Translations under genes and position numbers: made by a program
Shown here: positions 38,750 to 52,242 of the stretch, piece by piece
Numbering within the stretch: position 1 is the stretch's first letter
Layout: every line of letters starts with the position of its first letter
Notes under the pieces: model-generated
Databases searched by the model: none
What the model saw: only the letters and a program-made list of their open reading frames with translations
Told to the model about the DNA's origin: nothing
Assembly (NCBI GenBank): GCA_024305405.1
Contig: JAKNDB010000018.1
Location: 434,001-498,000, forward strand
Direction of reading: 5' to 3'
DNA: 64,000 bases
Source: Dirofilaria immitis
Lineage: Eukaryota > Nematoda > Chromadorea > Rhabditida > Onchocercidae

Positions 38750-39080
38750 CTTATAATTGAAAGTGATCCGATTATTTTCGATTAAATTTAGGTCCAGTCA
38801 TTTTGAATTAGAATCCAAGCTAAGCTCGGGTAGTTCTGGACTGAAATTTAGATTAAGATTTACTCACTTTAGATTAAATTCAAACTGATGTCCGATCACT
38901 TTGACTCAGAAATTAGATTCATTTCAGTTATTTTGGATTGAAATTTTGACTAAAAGTTCGATCAGTTTTTGGCTGAGATTTAGATTAAATCAGATCACCT
39001 GAATTTAAAATTCAGGTCTAGACCTCTCTATTTTATATTGAAATCAATTCAAGTTCAAGCTAGATCACTTCAAATCATCC
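38750..39080. repeat. Degenerate tandem repeat (GATCACTTTGAATTGAAATTTAGATTAA-like)
   Basis: The words GATCACTT/GTCATTTTGA, TTGAAATTTAGATTAA and AAATTCA recur in the same order every 40-60 bp, about six times, with heavy divergence. It starts about 300 bp upstream of the mtIF2 start codon. Confidence 0.55.
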
Positions 39081-39932
39081 AATAATTTCAAATTGACAAG
39101 AATCGCAACAATGTAATCAATAGTATAAGATGACAAACTGAGAAGTTATCAAATTAATTAGTTCCAGTATTTTTATCATTACAAAGATGATTTCGAAATA
39201 AAACTATTAAATTTTGAAAATGTTTATACCGATCGCTGATCACAGATCATCATCAAAGTTTAGGCCATCAGTGATGTTGCAGAGCATTTGAGATTGGCCA
39301 TCAGTAATTCAATATTTTCCATTCAACATATTCACATTGTAATACCGTTAATTCTCGGTAAATATAATTTTCGAACAAAAAATTTTATTATGATTAGATA
39401 AAATGCATATCTATGATAAATCCTACGATTAATTTTACTATCGATTTTTTTTTTTTTAGAAACAAAACTTGATAAAATTATCAAAATTATCAAAAAATTA
39501 TCAAAATTATCAGTATTCTTGCATTCTTACAAAAAAATTAAAAGTTTTCGAATTTTATTTTTCAGTATTTTTTTCCCTAAATGTTAAACATGCAAGAATG
39601 TTTTAGAAAGTAAATGATTAGATTTTTAGTTCTCGAGAATTAATTTTAGTTTAGTTGAGTCCGCCGTACTTTTGTGCAAATTTTTGTTTACTTATCGAAA
39701 TTTCGTGTATTTGTGACCGGTTTTATTGATAAATTTCCTTATGATCTTAGTTTACTTTGGAAAACACAAATATAAAAGAGAATATGATTAGTATAGAAAA
39801 GTATGTATGCATAGTTACACAACAAGACGAATATGATTTGGATTAATAGAGCGATACGCAAAGTTCGTAATGACCATTACGTAGTAGTTCCTCTTCCTCA
39901 ATAAACATAACACTTCTATTAGTTGACCATTA

Positions 39933-39940
39933 TGACGTCA
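39933..39940. promoter_or_regulatory. Perfect CRE palindrome TGACGTCA
   Basis: An exact 8-bp match to the cAMP-response element bound by CREB/ATF bZIP factors. It lies in the divergent spacer about 1.5 kb upstream of the mtIF2 start and 2.5 kb upstream of the first visible cky-1 exon. A chance match is possible. Confidence 0.35.
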
Positions 39941-39975
39941 CAATCCCTATGTTGGATAGTAGGAAGAGAAGGAAA

Positions 39976-40009
39976 TAGTAGTAGTAGTAGTAGTAGTAAT
40001 AGTAATAGT
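39976..40009. repeat. (TAG)n microsatellite
   Basis: About eleven TAG/TAA triplets in a row (ATAGTAGTAGTAG type, with two AAT variants), intergenic. Confidence 0.9.
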
Positions 40010-40854
40010 GGACATAGTTGAGTTTGACAGATCAGAGTTTGAAGAATCGGCCAAGTCGGGTCACAACAACAAAACTATCGGTTCACTAAAGTTTTGAGGA
40101 TCAATTAATAGCCGACTTTTCTGTTTTGTTTCTTATTATTGACCGCTATCAAATTCCGCACTGACCAACAAGTAATATAAACTCATATGAACCTAATACA
40201 ACGGCAATCATCAATTAACAGCAGGTCAGCCTAATGTCTTTTTTTTTTCAATAAGTTGATAATATTTTATTTGAGATGAAATTTTCGTAAAATTCTCGAA
40301 CTTAATGAGTTTTTCATATCAGCAATTAAGATTATAATATCAGTTCAAAATCATTGAAATACTGGAATATTTGCTATGAATTAAATGAAGATGTTATTTA
40401 TGACAAAAACTAGAAGGTACAAAATTATTCCTGCATTACTTATTAATAATAACTTCATGCATGCTTAATAAATCTGCAATCACAATTTGAAATCCATGAT
40501 AGTGATATATAAGAAAGCATTACAAATAATATAATTTAATTAATAAATTTCAAAGATACGAGTCATTTGATATTTTTACATTCGAGATATCAGAAAAATA
40601 TCAGTTCATATCATTTCAAAGTAAAATTCTGGAATAAGTAATTAATTGTTCGATGATAAATTCGATCAATAGTAATTTAATTGATAGCACTTAGAGAGGA
40701 GATTATTCAAATGACGTTAGCTTATTACAAACGTCATTTACGAAATGCAGTGTTATTAGTAATCTTCTGAAATAAAGTGGATATTTAGATTTTCTATCTA
40801 TTATTTCACTCAAATAAATTTGTTGTCATATATATATATAAAGGAATTTCCGAT

Positions 40855-41215
40855 AGCTCATTACTGGAATGTTCTAACTTCGCCCGTTAAATTTTATCTA
40901 TAAGTGGTATAACTCATGAGCATTACAGTAATACTTTAACTTCACTTATCGAATTCTTTCGAACCGGCACAACTCATGACTTGTTACAATAATTCTTTAC
41001 TTCACTTGTTAAATTTCTCATTAACTGATGACATTTTCGACCTTACAGTATTGCTTTAATTTCACATATGGAATTCCCTCGACTGGTATCACTCATAGCC
41101 TATTACAGTAATACTTTAGGTTAACTCGTCGAATTTTACAACTGGCGCTACTACCCATTACAGTAATATCTTAATTTTATCCATCGAATTTCACTGCAAC
41201 TGGTCGTTATTCAAT
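40855..41215. repeat. Minisatellite, six diverged copies of about 58 bp
   Basis: Units follow the pattern CATTACAGTAATACTTTAA, then CTTCACTTATCGAATTT, then CGAACTGGCACAACTCATGA. ATTACAGTAATA (or close variants) starts units near 40860, 40920, 40982, 41042, 41102 and 41156. The repeat lies between mtIF2 and cky-1, and no protein is encoded. Confidence 0.85.
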
Positions 41216-42409
41216 GCTAATTGTATTTATCTATTTAAAAGCGAAATTTTTTCTTATATTTTAGAATTATCAAATTATTATTTTCATCTTTAATATCTCT
41301 TTTAAATTCTTATGCCATTCAATGATAAATTCTTGAATTTTTAGATCATCCCATTTTTTTTTATTCTTATTTTTTATGAATATCATTATGCATATTTGTC
41401 CTCTTATCACATAATTAAAATCTTATCATTTATACTTCTTTTCAATTTTTTATTTGATAATAGATGATTTTTGAAATTATTTGTTCTATAACTATTTATC
41501 TTAGAACAAATTTAATGATGTGGTTTATCTTTTATGGAATTTTAAACTATCTCACTTTAGTTTTAATTAAAAGCTATCACCGAGATTGACTGGTAACACT
41601 AGGCTATATATTGATAATTTGTAACTTTCATATTCAATTAATCCATTAATAATGAGGTTTTATTTTTCAATCATTTCTTTGTAAATTAAATTTTACATTT
41701 AATAATATATGTTTACTTAGTTAAAAGAACGGAATGACAGAGCAATATATTCATCCGATAATTTTGTTTACATTTGACATATTATAGGTTGAAATAATTT
41801 TGTCGCATCCGAAAACTGATCATATTTTAACAATCGCATTTCTATTTACAACAAAACAAACAATACACCTTAGTTAATGTCCTAATTTGTAACATCGGTG
41901 CACGGATAATAACTGTGACCTTTCCAGAATACATAAAAAATTTGAAATTTTAAATGACGACACTAAAAAAAAAAATATGAAATGTTTGTAGGAGTACTGT
42001 GCAATACAGTAACCTATTTCATATATAAATAACAAATATAAATATGACAACAAATAAAGTTCAAAATGAATCAATAAACAAATTAATTATTAATTAATAA
42101 ATGAAATCGAAGAATGCAAAGTTAATTTATTAATAAAGAATTATCATGAAAGCGTTGATGCCAGAATCTAGAATCAGAGTATTCTGTTAAAATCAAAGCG
42201 GAATTAGAATATCATTATGAAATAATGAAAATATCGAAATCGAACACCTTCTTCTCTAATACTGTAATTGTATGAATACGATTGTGTATTAAAAGGGATA
42301 AAATATCTACATGATTTATTTGGCTTTTTCAACACTAAAATATTAAGTTATAATTTTACGGAAATTAGAAATAATACATACTGAAATGAAAACAACAATT
42401 ACTATATAG

Positions 42410-45400
42410 GTCAACTCGTGGCGCATCCAAGTATCGCCGTGATCAAATCAATATGGAAATTCAAAGATTGCGTGATCTTCTCCCGATAACGGATTCAGTG
42501 AGAAAACGTCTCTTTCAGTTACAAGTAATGTCACTTGCCTGTATCTATATCAGGAAACAAAACTATATACCGCATGGTTTGAACTTTTCTCCGTCTTATC
42601 AGATATTAGATATTGAATTACTTATAGTATTCCTGCGAATATATCATTCTTTCACTCGTTTGAATATCTTACAAATATACTTCAAGTAAGAATCTGAAAG
42701 AACATGAAGATAGGAATCTGAAAAGGAAATAAAGACACGTTAAATAGGAATCTGATGAAGGTGCGTTAAGTACAAATCCGAAAGAAAATATAAGTGTTTT
42801 CCGAATTATTAATTTAAGTTGATTCAACTAATAATAATATCCTTCTGTTTATTCTGTTATTGAATGATATTATCAGATTCATTTTCAAAAATCATTACTG
42901 TGTTTTATTAAATTTCAATTTTTATTTCAGTAATGGGAATGAATATGCAAACATCATTAAGATCAGCGTTAAGACAGTCAGAAAGTTTTCGAGCTTTACG
43001 AGGCTTCTTATTAATGATGACAAAACATGGCAAAATTGTTTATATATCCGATAATGCTAGTGATTATCTTGGCCATTCTGTGGTGCCCAAATTTTAACTT
43101 CATTTAATTTAAATAATTTATACATTAATTTGAATATTATGAAATAATAAAATGAATTAAAATTATTGTTCAATATATTGGATGAGAGTGAATGTGATTT
43201 TATCCGAACTTAATCACTTTTGATAAATACATTAAAGATAGCATATTTAAAGAGATTATCAGTTTAGAAATTCCAAATTGCAAAACTAATCCGTTTCTTT
43301 ATTTATGTAAATTTAAGGCAGAAATAATGTGCCAAGGTGATTCAGTTTATGATCTAGTTGATCATCGTGATCATGGTCGCATACAAGCAGAACTTATGTC
43401 CGGTCCACCATCAGTTTCAGATCAAAATATTTTTATGACCGAAAAAGTTTTCATTTGTCGCATAAATCTATCGCGTACCACAAAACGACAGCTTCAATAT
43501 GATAAGGTATTTTTAGCTTACTTGATTAAAGTGGTAAGCTAAAATAAAAATGTTAGGTTATAAATAAATTATTTAATTTTCATTCTAAATTGAAACAAAA
43601 ACTAAAATACTCATATTTGAATTCGGTCAAGCAACTCAATTTTCAATTCAAATGCAAATTTAAATTCAAGTTCGAATTCAGTCAAATACGATTTCAGCAT
43701 TAATATAATTTAAATGATTATTATAGTACACCATAATAGAAGGTCGTTATCTGCATTCTTGTGAATATTATAACATGCATCAATCGTTATCATCACCATT
43801 ATCACATATTCAACCATTATTTGCTGCATACTGTGAAATGCTTATCAATCCAGAAAATGTCGAAATGCTATCTGCTGGAAATACATCAATTTTCAATACC
43901 ATACATTCAATGGATTTAAAATTTGTTCATATCGATCATATGTATGTTTGCAATTATTCAACTTTTTGACTTCGAAATTCCATTTTGCTAGCTTTGTTCA
44001 ACTCGAATTCTATTCGCCGGCCGTAGTCCAAGACGGAAGTAACGGTTTCGACGAGAATCCGACGTATCAGAAGCCACAAAATTTTTCTCTTAAATAAAAT
44101 AATCGAGTATTGATTACTTTGACTGTAATAATAAAAATTTATCATATCATATATATGATTAATTAATTATATTTAATTGAAGCATTTCTCATAAAAATTA
44201 AATTTTACCAAATTCTAAGATTTTTAATTTCACAATTAATTACATTATTGATTTAGGACTGTACATTATTTGGGTTATAAAAATGAAGAATTGATTGATA
44301 AATCATGGTATCAATTTTTGCATCCCGATCATTTATTTGAAGTTGCTTATAAGCATCGTATTTGTGAGTGCAATTTCAAATTTTATTTTTCTATAGCCTG
44401 AAATTTGGAAAATAATTCTTAATTTTGAATAATACATAATTTTTTTTACAGTATATCAATTTTATAAATTAATTAGAAATATTTAAGTAAGCCAGCGTAA
44501 AGATGGTGCAATAATGTGCTTGTTACGTCTACAAAAGAAGGATGGTTCATGGCTTTGGTTGCATACTGTATTTACCGTAAAGAATAATTTATGGTATCAA
44601 CCAGAGCATGGAAAACGAATACGATATCTAATTTATATTACTTATCAAGTTTTGAAGTATGCAAAATTATATATTAGCTATATTCTAAAATAAGCAGCAA
44701 GAAAACTAAGTAATGCCGAATAATAATTCAAATTCGAAGATTTTATTATTTATTATTATAAAATTGAAAGCATAAATTGGTTTCCTTTTATTTTAAACTA
44801 CAAAGATTTATAATTTGCATTTGAATACTTGCAATTCTTTAAATGAAATTTAATTTATGCCTAAAATATGCTTCAATTTCTCAACTTTAATGATTCATCA
44901 TTTATAATGATATCAATGATTAATGATAATGCATTATTGATCGATTATAATGTTTAGATATTATTTAGTTTTCGAAAAATTTCGCTTCCAATGAATCAAT
45001 CTAACATTAATCTCTAGTGATTAGAGATGCAATTATCGATTTATTGTAATATTTAGATATTATTTAGCTTCCTAAAAAACTTTTTGCTTCCAAAAACCAA
45101 TCTAATTTAATTTTTTACTTTTTATCAGAGACGATTAATAAATTATCTTATCTTCAAATATTTTTTTTAGTGAAATAGAAGCGCTTTCATTGCAAGGTAA
45201 TATATGGATTTATGGAATTCGAAATGATTTAATGATATCATCATTCAATCGTTTTACGGATGATCATGAAGATTATGATATCAATGAGGAGCAAATGCCA
45301 AAGCAATATGCTTCACCAATACTTGCTTCACTATTAGCAATCAAGAAGGAACCATTATCAGAAGATAATAATGAATTAAATCATTATGTTAGTTGTTTGT

Positions 45401-46377
45401 TATCATTTCTCTCTTCGTTCAATTAATTGATACTATCATAATGTTATTGAATGTATCATTGATTAAATTTCATCATATAATTAAAAGTTGAATTCTTTAA
45501 TTTAAGAATTTACAACAAAAATTTTTTGTAGTAAAAAATACGAAAAGTTTAAGCAATTTTGTTATGGATAATTTAATAATTTTGTCTATTATGAAATTTT
45601 ATATTTTACCATATAATTTTGCTTAGATTCATCGATTTTATTTAAAGAAAGAATTTCACTAAGGAATCAAATCCATTCATAAATTCATTTCAGGAGAAAA
45701 TTCAAAAAATTTTACTATCAGATCAAAAATTATTGATTTGGATTTTGGTTTGTTATTTCTTTGTGATTAATTTTTGGAAGCCATAAAATTATATAATTCT
45801 TTCATGTTTAAAGTACTTTTTCCATATTTCATTTTTTTTTTTTTATATTTTGCTCATACATTTTGATGGTTAGTACTATGATAATTGCAAAAGATTATAA
45901 AAGAAATTTATCAGATAAGATGGTTATCAGAGAAATTGAAAATATGATTTACATCTAGATTAAGATGGCAAGGGATTCAACAAATTTTTCAGGTAACGAT
46001 GATGAAAGTAGTGAATTAGAAGCTTTGCCAGAATTGTGCTTAGAACGAAATATCAAAGGACCATTGCCTGATTTAAGTGGAGATTTGGATGAATTTTTGA
46101 AGAAATGGAACATTCCAAAATGCAATCACTTTATCATCATCATTCAACAACGATAAAATTATCAGAAAGTATGAAAAGTATTAGTGATCAGTTATCACCT
46201 ACATTACCATTCGATACTTCATTGAATCGTAAAATGCCAACAATAGCAAAGCTTTTCCAAGGACATTTTGATGGTGAAGATAGCTATGAAAATATTCGAA
46301 AACGAACATCAACTGATGGATATATGCAATTGACATTTGGTTCTACACCTAGTTATATGAATTATGAAATCACGTAA
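42410..46377 (+). CDS. bHLH-PAS transcription factor, NPAS4/CKY-1 type (5' end incomplete)
   Basis: Exons: 42410-42576, 42931-43082, 43318-43506, 43727-43941, 44257-44363, 44488-44656, 45171-45387, and 45959 or 45965 to 46377, about 540 residues. The start STRGASKYRRDQINMEIQRL and MSLACIYIRK match NPAS4 (STKGASKARRDQIN, IMSLACIYTRK) over the basic region and HLH. PAS-A follows (GKIVYISDNASDYLGHSV, then QGDSVYDLVDHRDH), then PAS-B (DHMTVHYLGYKNEELIDKSW onwards, then DGSWLWLHTVFTV). CKY-1 of C. elegans is the NPAS4-like factor and is thought to pair with the ARNT homologue AHA-1. The tail is acidic and Ser-rich and carries IKKEPLSED, a sumoylation-type motif. The initiator exon is not found: the first exon completes an Arg codon, and human NPAS4 has only MYR before it. 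A base is missing in the A run at 46103-46105; adding it joins the last two frames to the TAA at 46375-46377. Confidence 0.9.
42685..42792. repeat. Short degenerate repeat in a cky-1 intron
   Basis: AAGAATCTGAAAG, GGAATCTGAAAAG, GGAATCTGATGAAG and CAAATCCGAAAG recur about every 27-36 bp, four times, in the first visible intron. Confidence 0.6.
43989..44080. other. GC-richer patch inside the cky-1 PAS intron
   Basis: About 90 bp with several CpGs (CGCCGGCCG, GACGGAAG, CGACGAGAATCCGACG) stand out from the surrounding AT-rich intron. The patch is open on the minus strand (63 codons, 43954-44145), with residues such as RRILVETVTSVLDYGRRIEF that do not look like AT-rich noise. I do not recognise a family. 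It could be a remnant of a mobile element, a conserved regulatory element or a small gene exon. Confidence 0.35.
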
Positions 46378-49287
46378 ATAACATGAATTTTGGAAAACAT
46401 TGATAGTTATTGAAGCTATAATAAGATACTGTATTATAATTACATAGCCATTTCGATTAAACAAAAAAAAAATTCATACCATTCTGGAATCTTATAAACT
46501 ATGATATGAAACATCTTGGATTTTATTTTTAACTGACATGAAAATTTCAAATTTATCTATGCTTCATCTTTGAAATGGATTAATAGGTTAGGATGAAATG
46601 AATTCAGAAATGAATACTTTTAGTATCAAATATATATTCATTCTAGGATTAACTTATTTATTAATTATCGTATAATTTCCTTATCGAGACATTCCATTTC
46701 CTTGAAATTTTCAATCAATGATCTTACTGTATTGTTTACAGTGCCAAATTATTACCATAGTGATTAATTTTTTATCACTTCCTCAATTATATATATTGAG
46801 TAACTTTGTTAATACCAAACAGCTTATAATATTAACCATTTTTAAGTTCTGATATTTACCTAGTGATTGATAAAAAGTTTTCAATTTCTATCGTCAATAT
46901 CGACTTTCAGACTAAATTTATTCCGTCCTCAATATGCTATTCATAAAATAACTGATAAAAATTATTGTATCGATCAAATGTAAAGCGTACTCACAAAACT
47001 TTTGAAACATTTGCTTCTCATAGTTTGATAGTTAGATAGAATTAATGGAAAGCATTTCGCAGTTTAGACAACAAACATCACATAAAACTTACGTTGAAAT
47101 AATTTATCTATTTTTATTTTAAAATTTTTATCATACTAGTAAATAAATGGATTTAAGTTCTACCCTAACTATAATTCATTAAATTTAGATAAAACCTGAA
47201 TATAAGAGTGACAAAACCTTTAGAATATCAAAAGTTTTGCAATTTAATTATAGCATATTTAATTAGATTGAAGCACTTCCTTATAGATACATCTTGCAGA
47301 CTATAAGAGTGAAATATTTTAGAATTCTTTGAACATAAAGTTGGTTTTGATTTTATGTATGCTTGATTTTTGAAATGGATTGATGGATTGGGATAAAAAT
47401 AAATTTTGATAATTCCATTCAGTATATAACCATATATATCACAGATTGATTATGATCGAAATACTCACCGAATAGTTTCATTCTTTGGTTTATACATCAC
47501 AAATTATACCACATGCCAATTAGTTGTCTAATAGTTTTCTTTTAAATATATATATGTAGAAAATAAATAAGTAATCATCATTAGATACTTTCAATAAAAT
47601 TCAGTATTTGGAATGGATTTCAAATCATTAAATAATATTGTTTAAAGTATTTTTAACATTTCAATTATCAACTAAACAAATAAAGTACTTCCTCTTAGTA
47701 GACACTTTTTTTTTATTTTTAATTATCAAGTAATTTCAGTACTATTCGATAAAAAAATTGTATGATTTAAAATATGAGGTCTCAGTTAATAGTTTAATAC
47801 ATTCATAATTTTATTTATCTAATGAATATATTAATTAAATGCATGTCTTCAAGAATCGGAGAATTGAAAGAATTCAGAATAGATTAATTTCATTAAATTT
47901 TTAAAAGTTTAAATTACTTTTAATAAATTAAACTGTGTAAGTATATTTACAATTCTGAAATTTATATTTAGTTATTTCAAAAATAGATATCGTAAATAGA
48001 ATTGCTGGAAGTATGTGAATGGAATTGTCAGTTAATAACAAACAGGGATCAAATAATTCATCAAAAATAAATTCAAAACCTGATCAAGCAGTATACGAGG
48101 AAACCAAATTATTAAATTAAATCGATATTTCTGCTCTGATGTATATGTATATATATATTACGGTAAATCTTTGAAGCCACTTTCTTAGATCATAAGATAT
48201 TAATATTAAGGCATGTACAGGTCTCACATAAATTATATGTGTAACATGATGCGACATTCTCGCTTTGGATTAAAAAGATTGACCTTTTATCTTTCAACAT
48301 TTAATACAGGCGGTTTATGGATATGCTGGCAGATCATTATCATTATCATTCGTCCCATAACAACATTCAATCATCCTTTTGTTTATCAATAAAAAATTAT
48401 TTTCCATTTTTTTATTGTTTTCTAACTCTTATTCCTTCTATTTAAAGAATTCTTTCTAAAAAAAAATATTTTTGAAATTACAATTTCAGAAAGAATTGAA
48501 ATTATGCTGAATTTTTCTTTCATTTTCTGTAAATATGAAAGAGATAGATTGTTGCGATGATTACTTGATACCCTTTCATCGTACTAAATTTGATATAAGT
48601 TTCTCGCCCTGTATTACTTTATTTTAAGGCATAAATTGACACAATATTAGAATGTTGAATTATTGAACTTTAATATGTTAGATCGAACGCCAAGAAATAT
48701 TTATCTGATGCATGAATGATGATAGCATCATGAGTTATACGATGAAGAATGGAATTATTTTTGCAAGCATAGATTTTGTATTCCACATTGTCTCAGCTTC
48801 AAGTGCAAAGCTTTTAAAATCTCATAATTCTGATTATCAGTCTTCAATCTAAGAGGAAATAAACGTTAGTAGTTATCAAATCGATAATAACAAGTGAGGA
48901 GCAAAATATTGAAAAGATGGGCTGTATTATTTCGTTTCATTTCAAATGTCAATATTTCTATGATTGTTCACTTCAATCATCAGTCGGAAGTAAATTAGTT
49001 ATTTCTGCAATTAAAATTAATGTAATGTCAATTACCAATCATATTGCTCTACAATTATTTCAATATAAGCGAAATCACAGGCTCTAATTTTCAAACCATC
49101 AAAGATTTTATTCAAAATTGAACCCACATTCATATTCAACTTAAATCTCTTGAGAGCATTATGACTATATTAAATTCACAGTTTCTAAATTATTGATAAT
49201 GAAGCATACACCATTAACCTTATTTCCCTGATACATTTTATATTCAAGATCATCATCAATATCAAAACTTATATTTGTTGTTCATGT

Positions 49288-49295
49288 TGACGTCA
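49288..49295. promoter_or_regulatory. Second perfect CRE palindrome TGACGTCA
   Basis: Exact CRE match about 2.9 kb downstream of the cky-1 stop, in gene-free DNA. Chance is a real alternative. Confidence 0.2.
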
Positions 49296-50826
49296 TAGAA
49301 TAGAAAAAAATATCATGAAAAAATGAATTAGAAATGATATTTGAGCTTAATATGAAAAAAGAAAAATGAATTATATGATAATATTTACGTTAAAGATTGT
49401 AAAAATATATTTAAAATAACAAATATTGCATCGTTAATACAAATTGTTACCTCTCTTTAATCAATTCATCAATTCATATAAAGATCAATCTTTAAATTAA
49501 ACAAATTACATTTCTCATTAGAATGATCTCGCTTGAAGCATTATTATTCAAATGTCAGTGTTCAGAAATAAATTATTCATAAATAAATATAATTGTCAGT
49601 GTTCAGAAGTCGTCAAATAAAGTTCTATAGACATTACTCAGTTTCCTGCAATAGATTTCATCTGATCCTTAATCATTGTTACGAATTAATTATCCCCTTT
49701 GCATTTATATCACTGGAAATAAAAGTTAAAATGACTTCATAGTTAATCATATTGTCGAGAAAAAAGAAAAACTTCCTCCTTCTTTGATGTGAAAGAGCGA
49801 AGTAATGCTTTACAGACAATTATATTTAGAAAGATTTATGGGTTAGAAGTTGCTAATATTAACAACAAGAAGGAATTCTCTTTTTTATTCCACCATTTGG
49901 GAATTGATTGTTAAGGATTTCTCGAGTTGCTCCTTCGAAAAGGAGGAAAGATTTTATTCTTGCTGGCTGTGAGGCTCGACTGTAGATCGATCGTTTACCA
50001 CTGGAACCTTACTGATCAATGCTAAAAAAAAACTTTAATTAGTGACATCCTATCAAATATGCCATTTCAAGGAGCAAAGATGGTAGGCAAAGAGATATCA
50101 CATGAGGTACATGAGATAAAGAAATATGACTATTTTGATATAACAAGAAAATTCAATGGTATATCATATCATGCAGAAAAGCGCGAAACCGATAGGAAAA
50201 AATGGATCCCATTTTTTCCCACGTTTAACTATATTTATTTGTTGATATATATAAGAGGAAACGAAAAGCATATAGTGATGATAAAAAATGTTTATAAGCG
50301 ATGACAATCAATAATATTCTGGCAATCAATATATAAGACAAATTAAATTTAGCATCAACTAAAAACTGTAGAAGAAAATAGAACTTCTTAAATCTATGTG
50401 TCAATTATGGATTACATAATTTCTTTGAATCATATATAGTTAAAATTATAATTTAAAATACGAAGTAATAAATGTTTAAGATAATAAATCATTTTAAATG
50501 ATAAATAAAAATTATATGATAAATAAAAGAAATATGAAGTGATAAGTAAAAATAATAAGTAAAAGTTAAAATTTATGATGTAAAACTTTGATATAATTAT
50601 ATGTTGATATATTAATTCGTATTGAGATCAGCAATCAATTTACAGTATCAAAAACAACGATAAATCTTTCGAGAAAAAAAAAACATATTCGATGTTTGAG
50701 ACGAATGAGCATAAAATAACGAAAACACTTCCTTTCTTCCTTCATTTCATCATTCCACGTGACACAACGAGCGTTACGTCACTTGCCTACAGTTTATTAC
50801 GCAATTAAATCGTCACATACTAGATA

Positions 50827-50854
50827 CGTATATATATATATATATATATATATA
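50827..50854. repeat. (TA)n microsatellite
   Basis: About 28 bp of alternating TA in intergenic DNA. Confidence 0.9.
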
Positions 50855-51730
50855 CATAAAATATTTGTTGTAATTTTACCTATCTATTCCATTCGGCATC
50901 TTTCCAAACTGATAATGATTGACGATGATGCCGACGAATGATTGACTATATATAATTTTTGAATTTTATTAACTTGAATATTTCAAATCTAAAAGATAAT
51001 AAGAAAATATTTGATTATGATGAAATTTTGATATGATTATTATAACACATAGATTAGATTTATGTAGGATAATTTAAATAAATTAATTATTTAAAAATAA
51101 TTCGAAATATTAATTCAAAGAAATTAATTTAAAATTAAAACAATTAAAAAAAAGAGAGATCGTTTTTTTCTTTTCTTTTTCATGCGAAAAATATAAAATT
51201 TCTTTTCAAATGTAATAAAAATAATTGCTTACGGAGATGAATGATCGAATTTTTATTAGTATCAAAAGAAAAGAATTTTCAAAAAAAAAAAAAATTTTAG
51301 ATTATTAACTTTCCCACTCAAGCGCTATCCATTTTAAGGGGCTAGTTGATTTAGCAATATATCTTATTCCCGTGAGTTGTTACATATTCATTTCTTTAGC
51401 GATTTTCAACTTTCATGCTTATCGTCCTGCTGTCTATAACAAATTTTTTAATGCTTTTCATGGAGTTTCATTGAGTGGATAGATTGGTATAATTTAATTC
51501 AACTTTGATTCATTCTATGGCGTTAGTTTTTCAATCTTCATTCAATAACTAAGATAAAGATTAGATACCTTACTCATCTATTATCTAAATATGACCAGTT
51601 AAGGGATAACTAATAATTAATTAGTACTAATCTCATTTAATAATTGAGAAGTTAGTAATGTTTATATTTTCAGTCATATCTTAATTAAATTTGAAATGGC
51701 AATTTTTTTTCTTTCGCGGAAGAAATTCTT

Positions 51731-51736
51731 TATATA

Positions 51737-51772
<36 letters not shown>

Positions 51773-51804
51773 TATATATATACAACAGATATATATATCT
51801 GTTG
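51731..51804. repeat. Two adjacent perfect palindromes in (TA)n DNA
   Basis: Positions 51731-51778 form a 48-bp perfect palindrome: TATATAATG, a (TA)n core, and CATTATATA. Four bases later, 51783-51804 form a second 22-bp perfect palindrome with CAACAG/CTGTTG ends. Both could extrude as cruciforms. Confidence 0.9.
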
Positions 51805-52242
51805 AAATCGAACGAAAAAATAAACCTTTTCTAGTTTGTCATATTTTAATTAACAAATCACTTTTTCTTTTAAAATCCAATTTCAATATCAAATTGTCGA
51901 GACGATTAAAAAGAAACATTTTACAATTTTCATTAAACTATTCTGTCTACCATAACTACAACTCAATACTATTTAATCGTTTTTCTCAATCTTTACAATT
52001 ATTATGTCTCGCAATTCTTATTGCTCTTTGATGTCTCTTCAATTATTACGTTATTTTCTGCTCGCCAATCATCGCGGATAACAACCCTTACCTTTTGCAA
52101 TATTTCTCGAAGCGCGAACTATCCTTCCCATTATTTGTTCGTGTTTTAATTCTCGTACCGAGTGCTTCATTTTCTAATTATTCTCGATCTTTGAATACAT
52201 CTATTCGTTTTTTTCCCGATCATCTCGGATTTCTCTTTTCAG

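Larger units (their letters stand above)
38447..42409. other. Divergent spacer between mtIF2 and cky-1
   Basis: This holds the upstream region of mtIF2 on the minus strand and the region where the first cky-1 exon should lie. Apart from the repeats and the CRE-like site listed separately, I see no exon. A short first exon of cky-1 coding only Met and one or two residues could hide anywhere here. Confidence 0.5.

Noticed and set aside
46105..46377. Separate small gene starting MEHSKMQSLYHHH
   Set aside because: It is the continuation of the last cky-1 exon after a one-base loss in an A run.
49930..49945. CTCCTT-CGAA-AAGGAG hairpin as an RNA gene
   Set aside because: The stem is only 6 bp, and there is no wider fold or conservation evidence.
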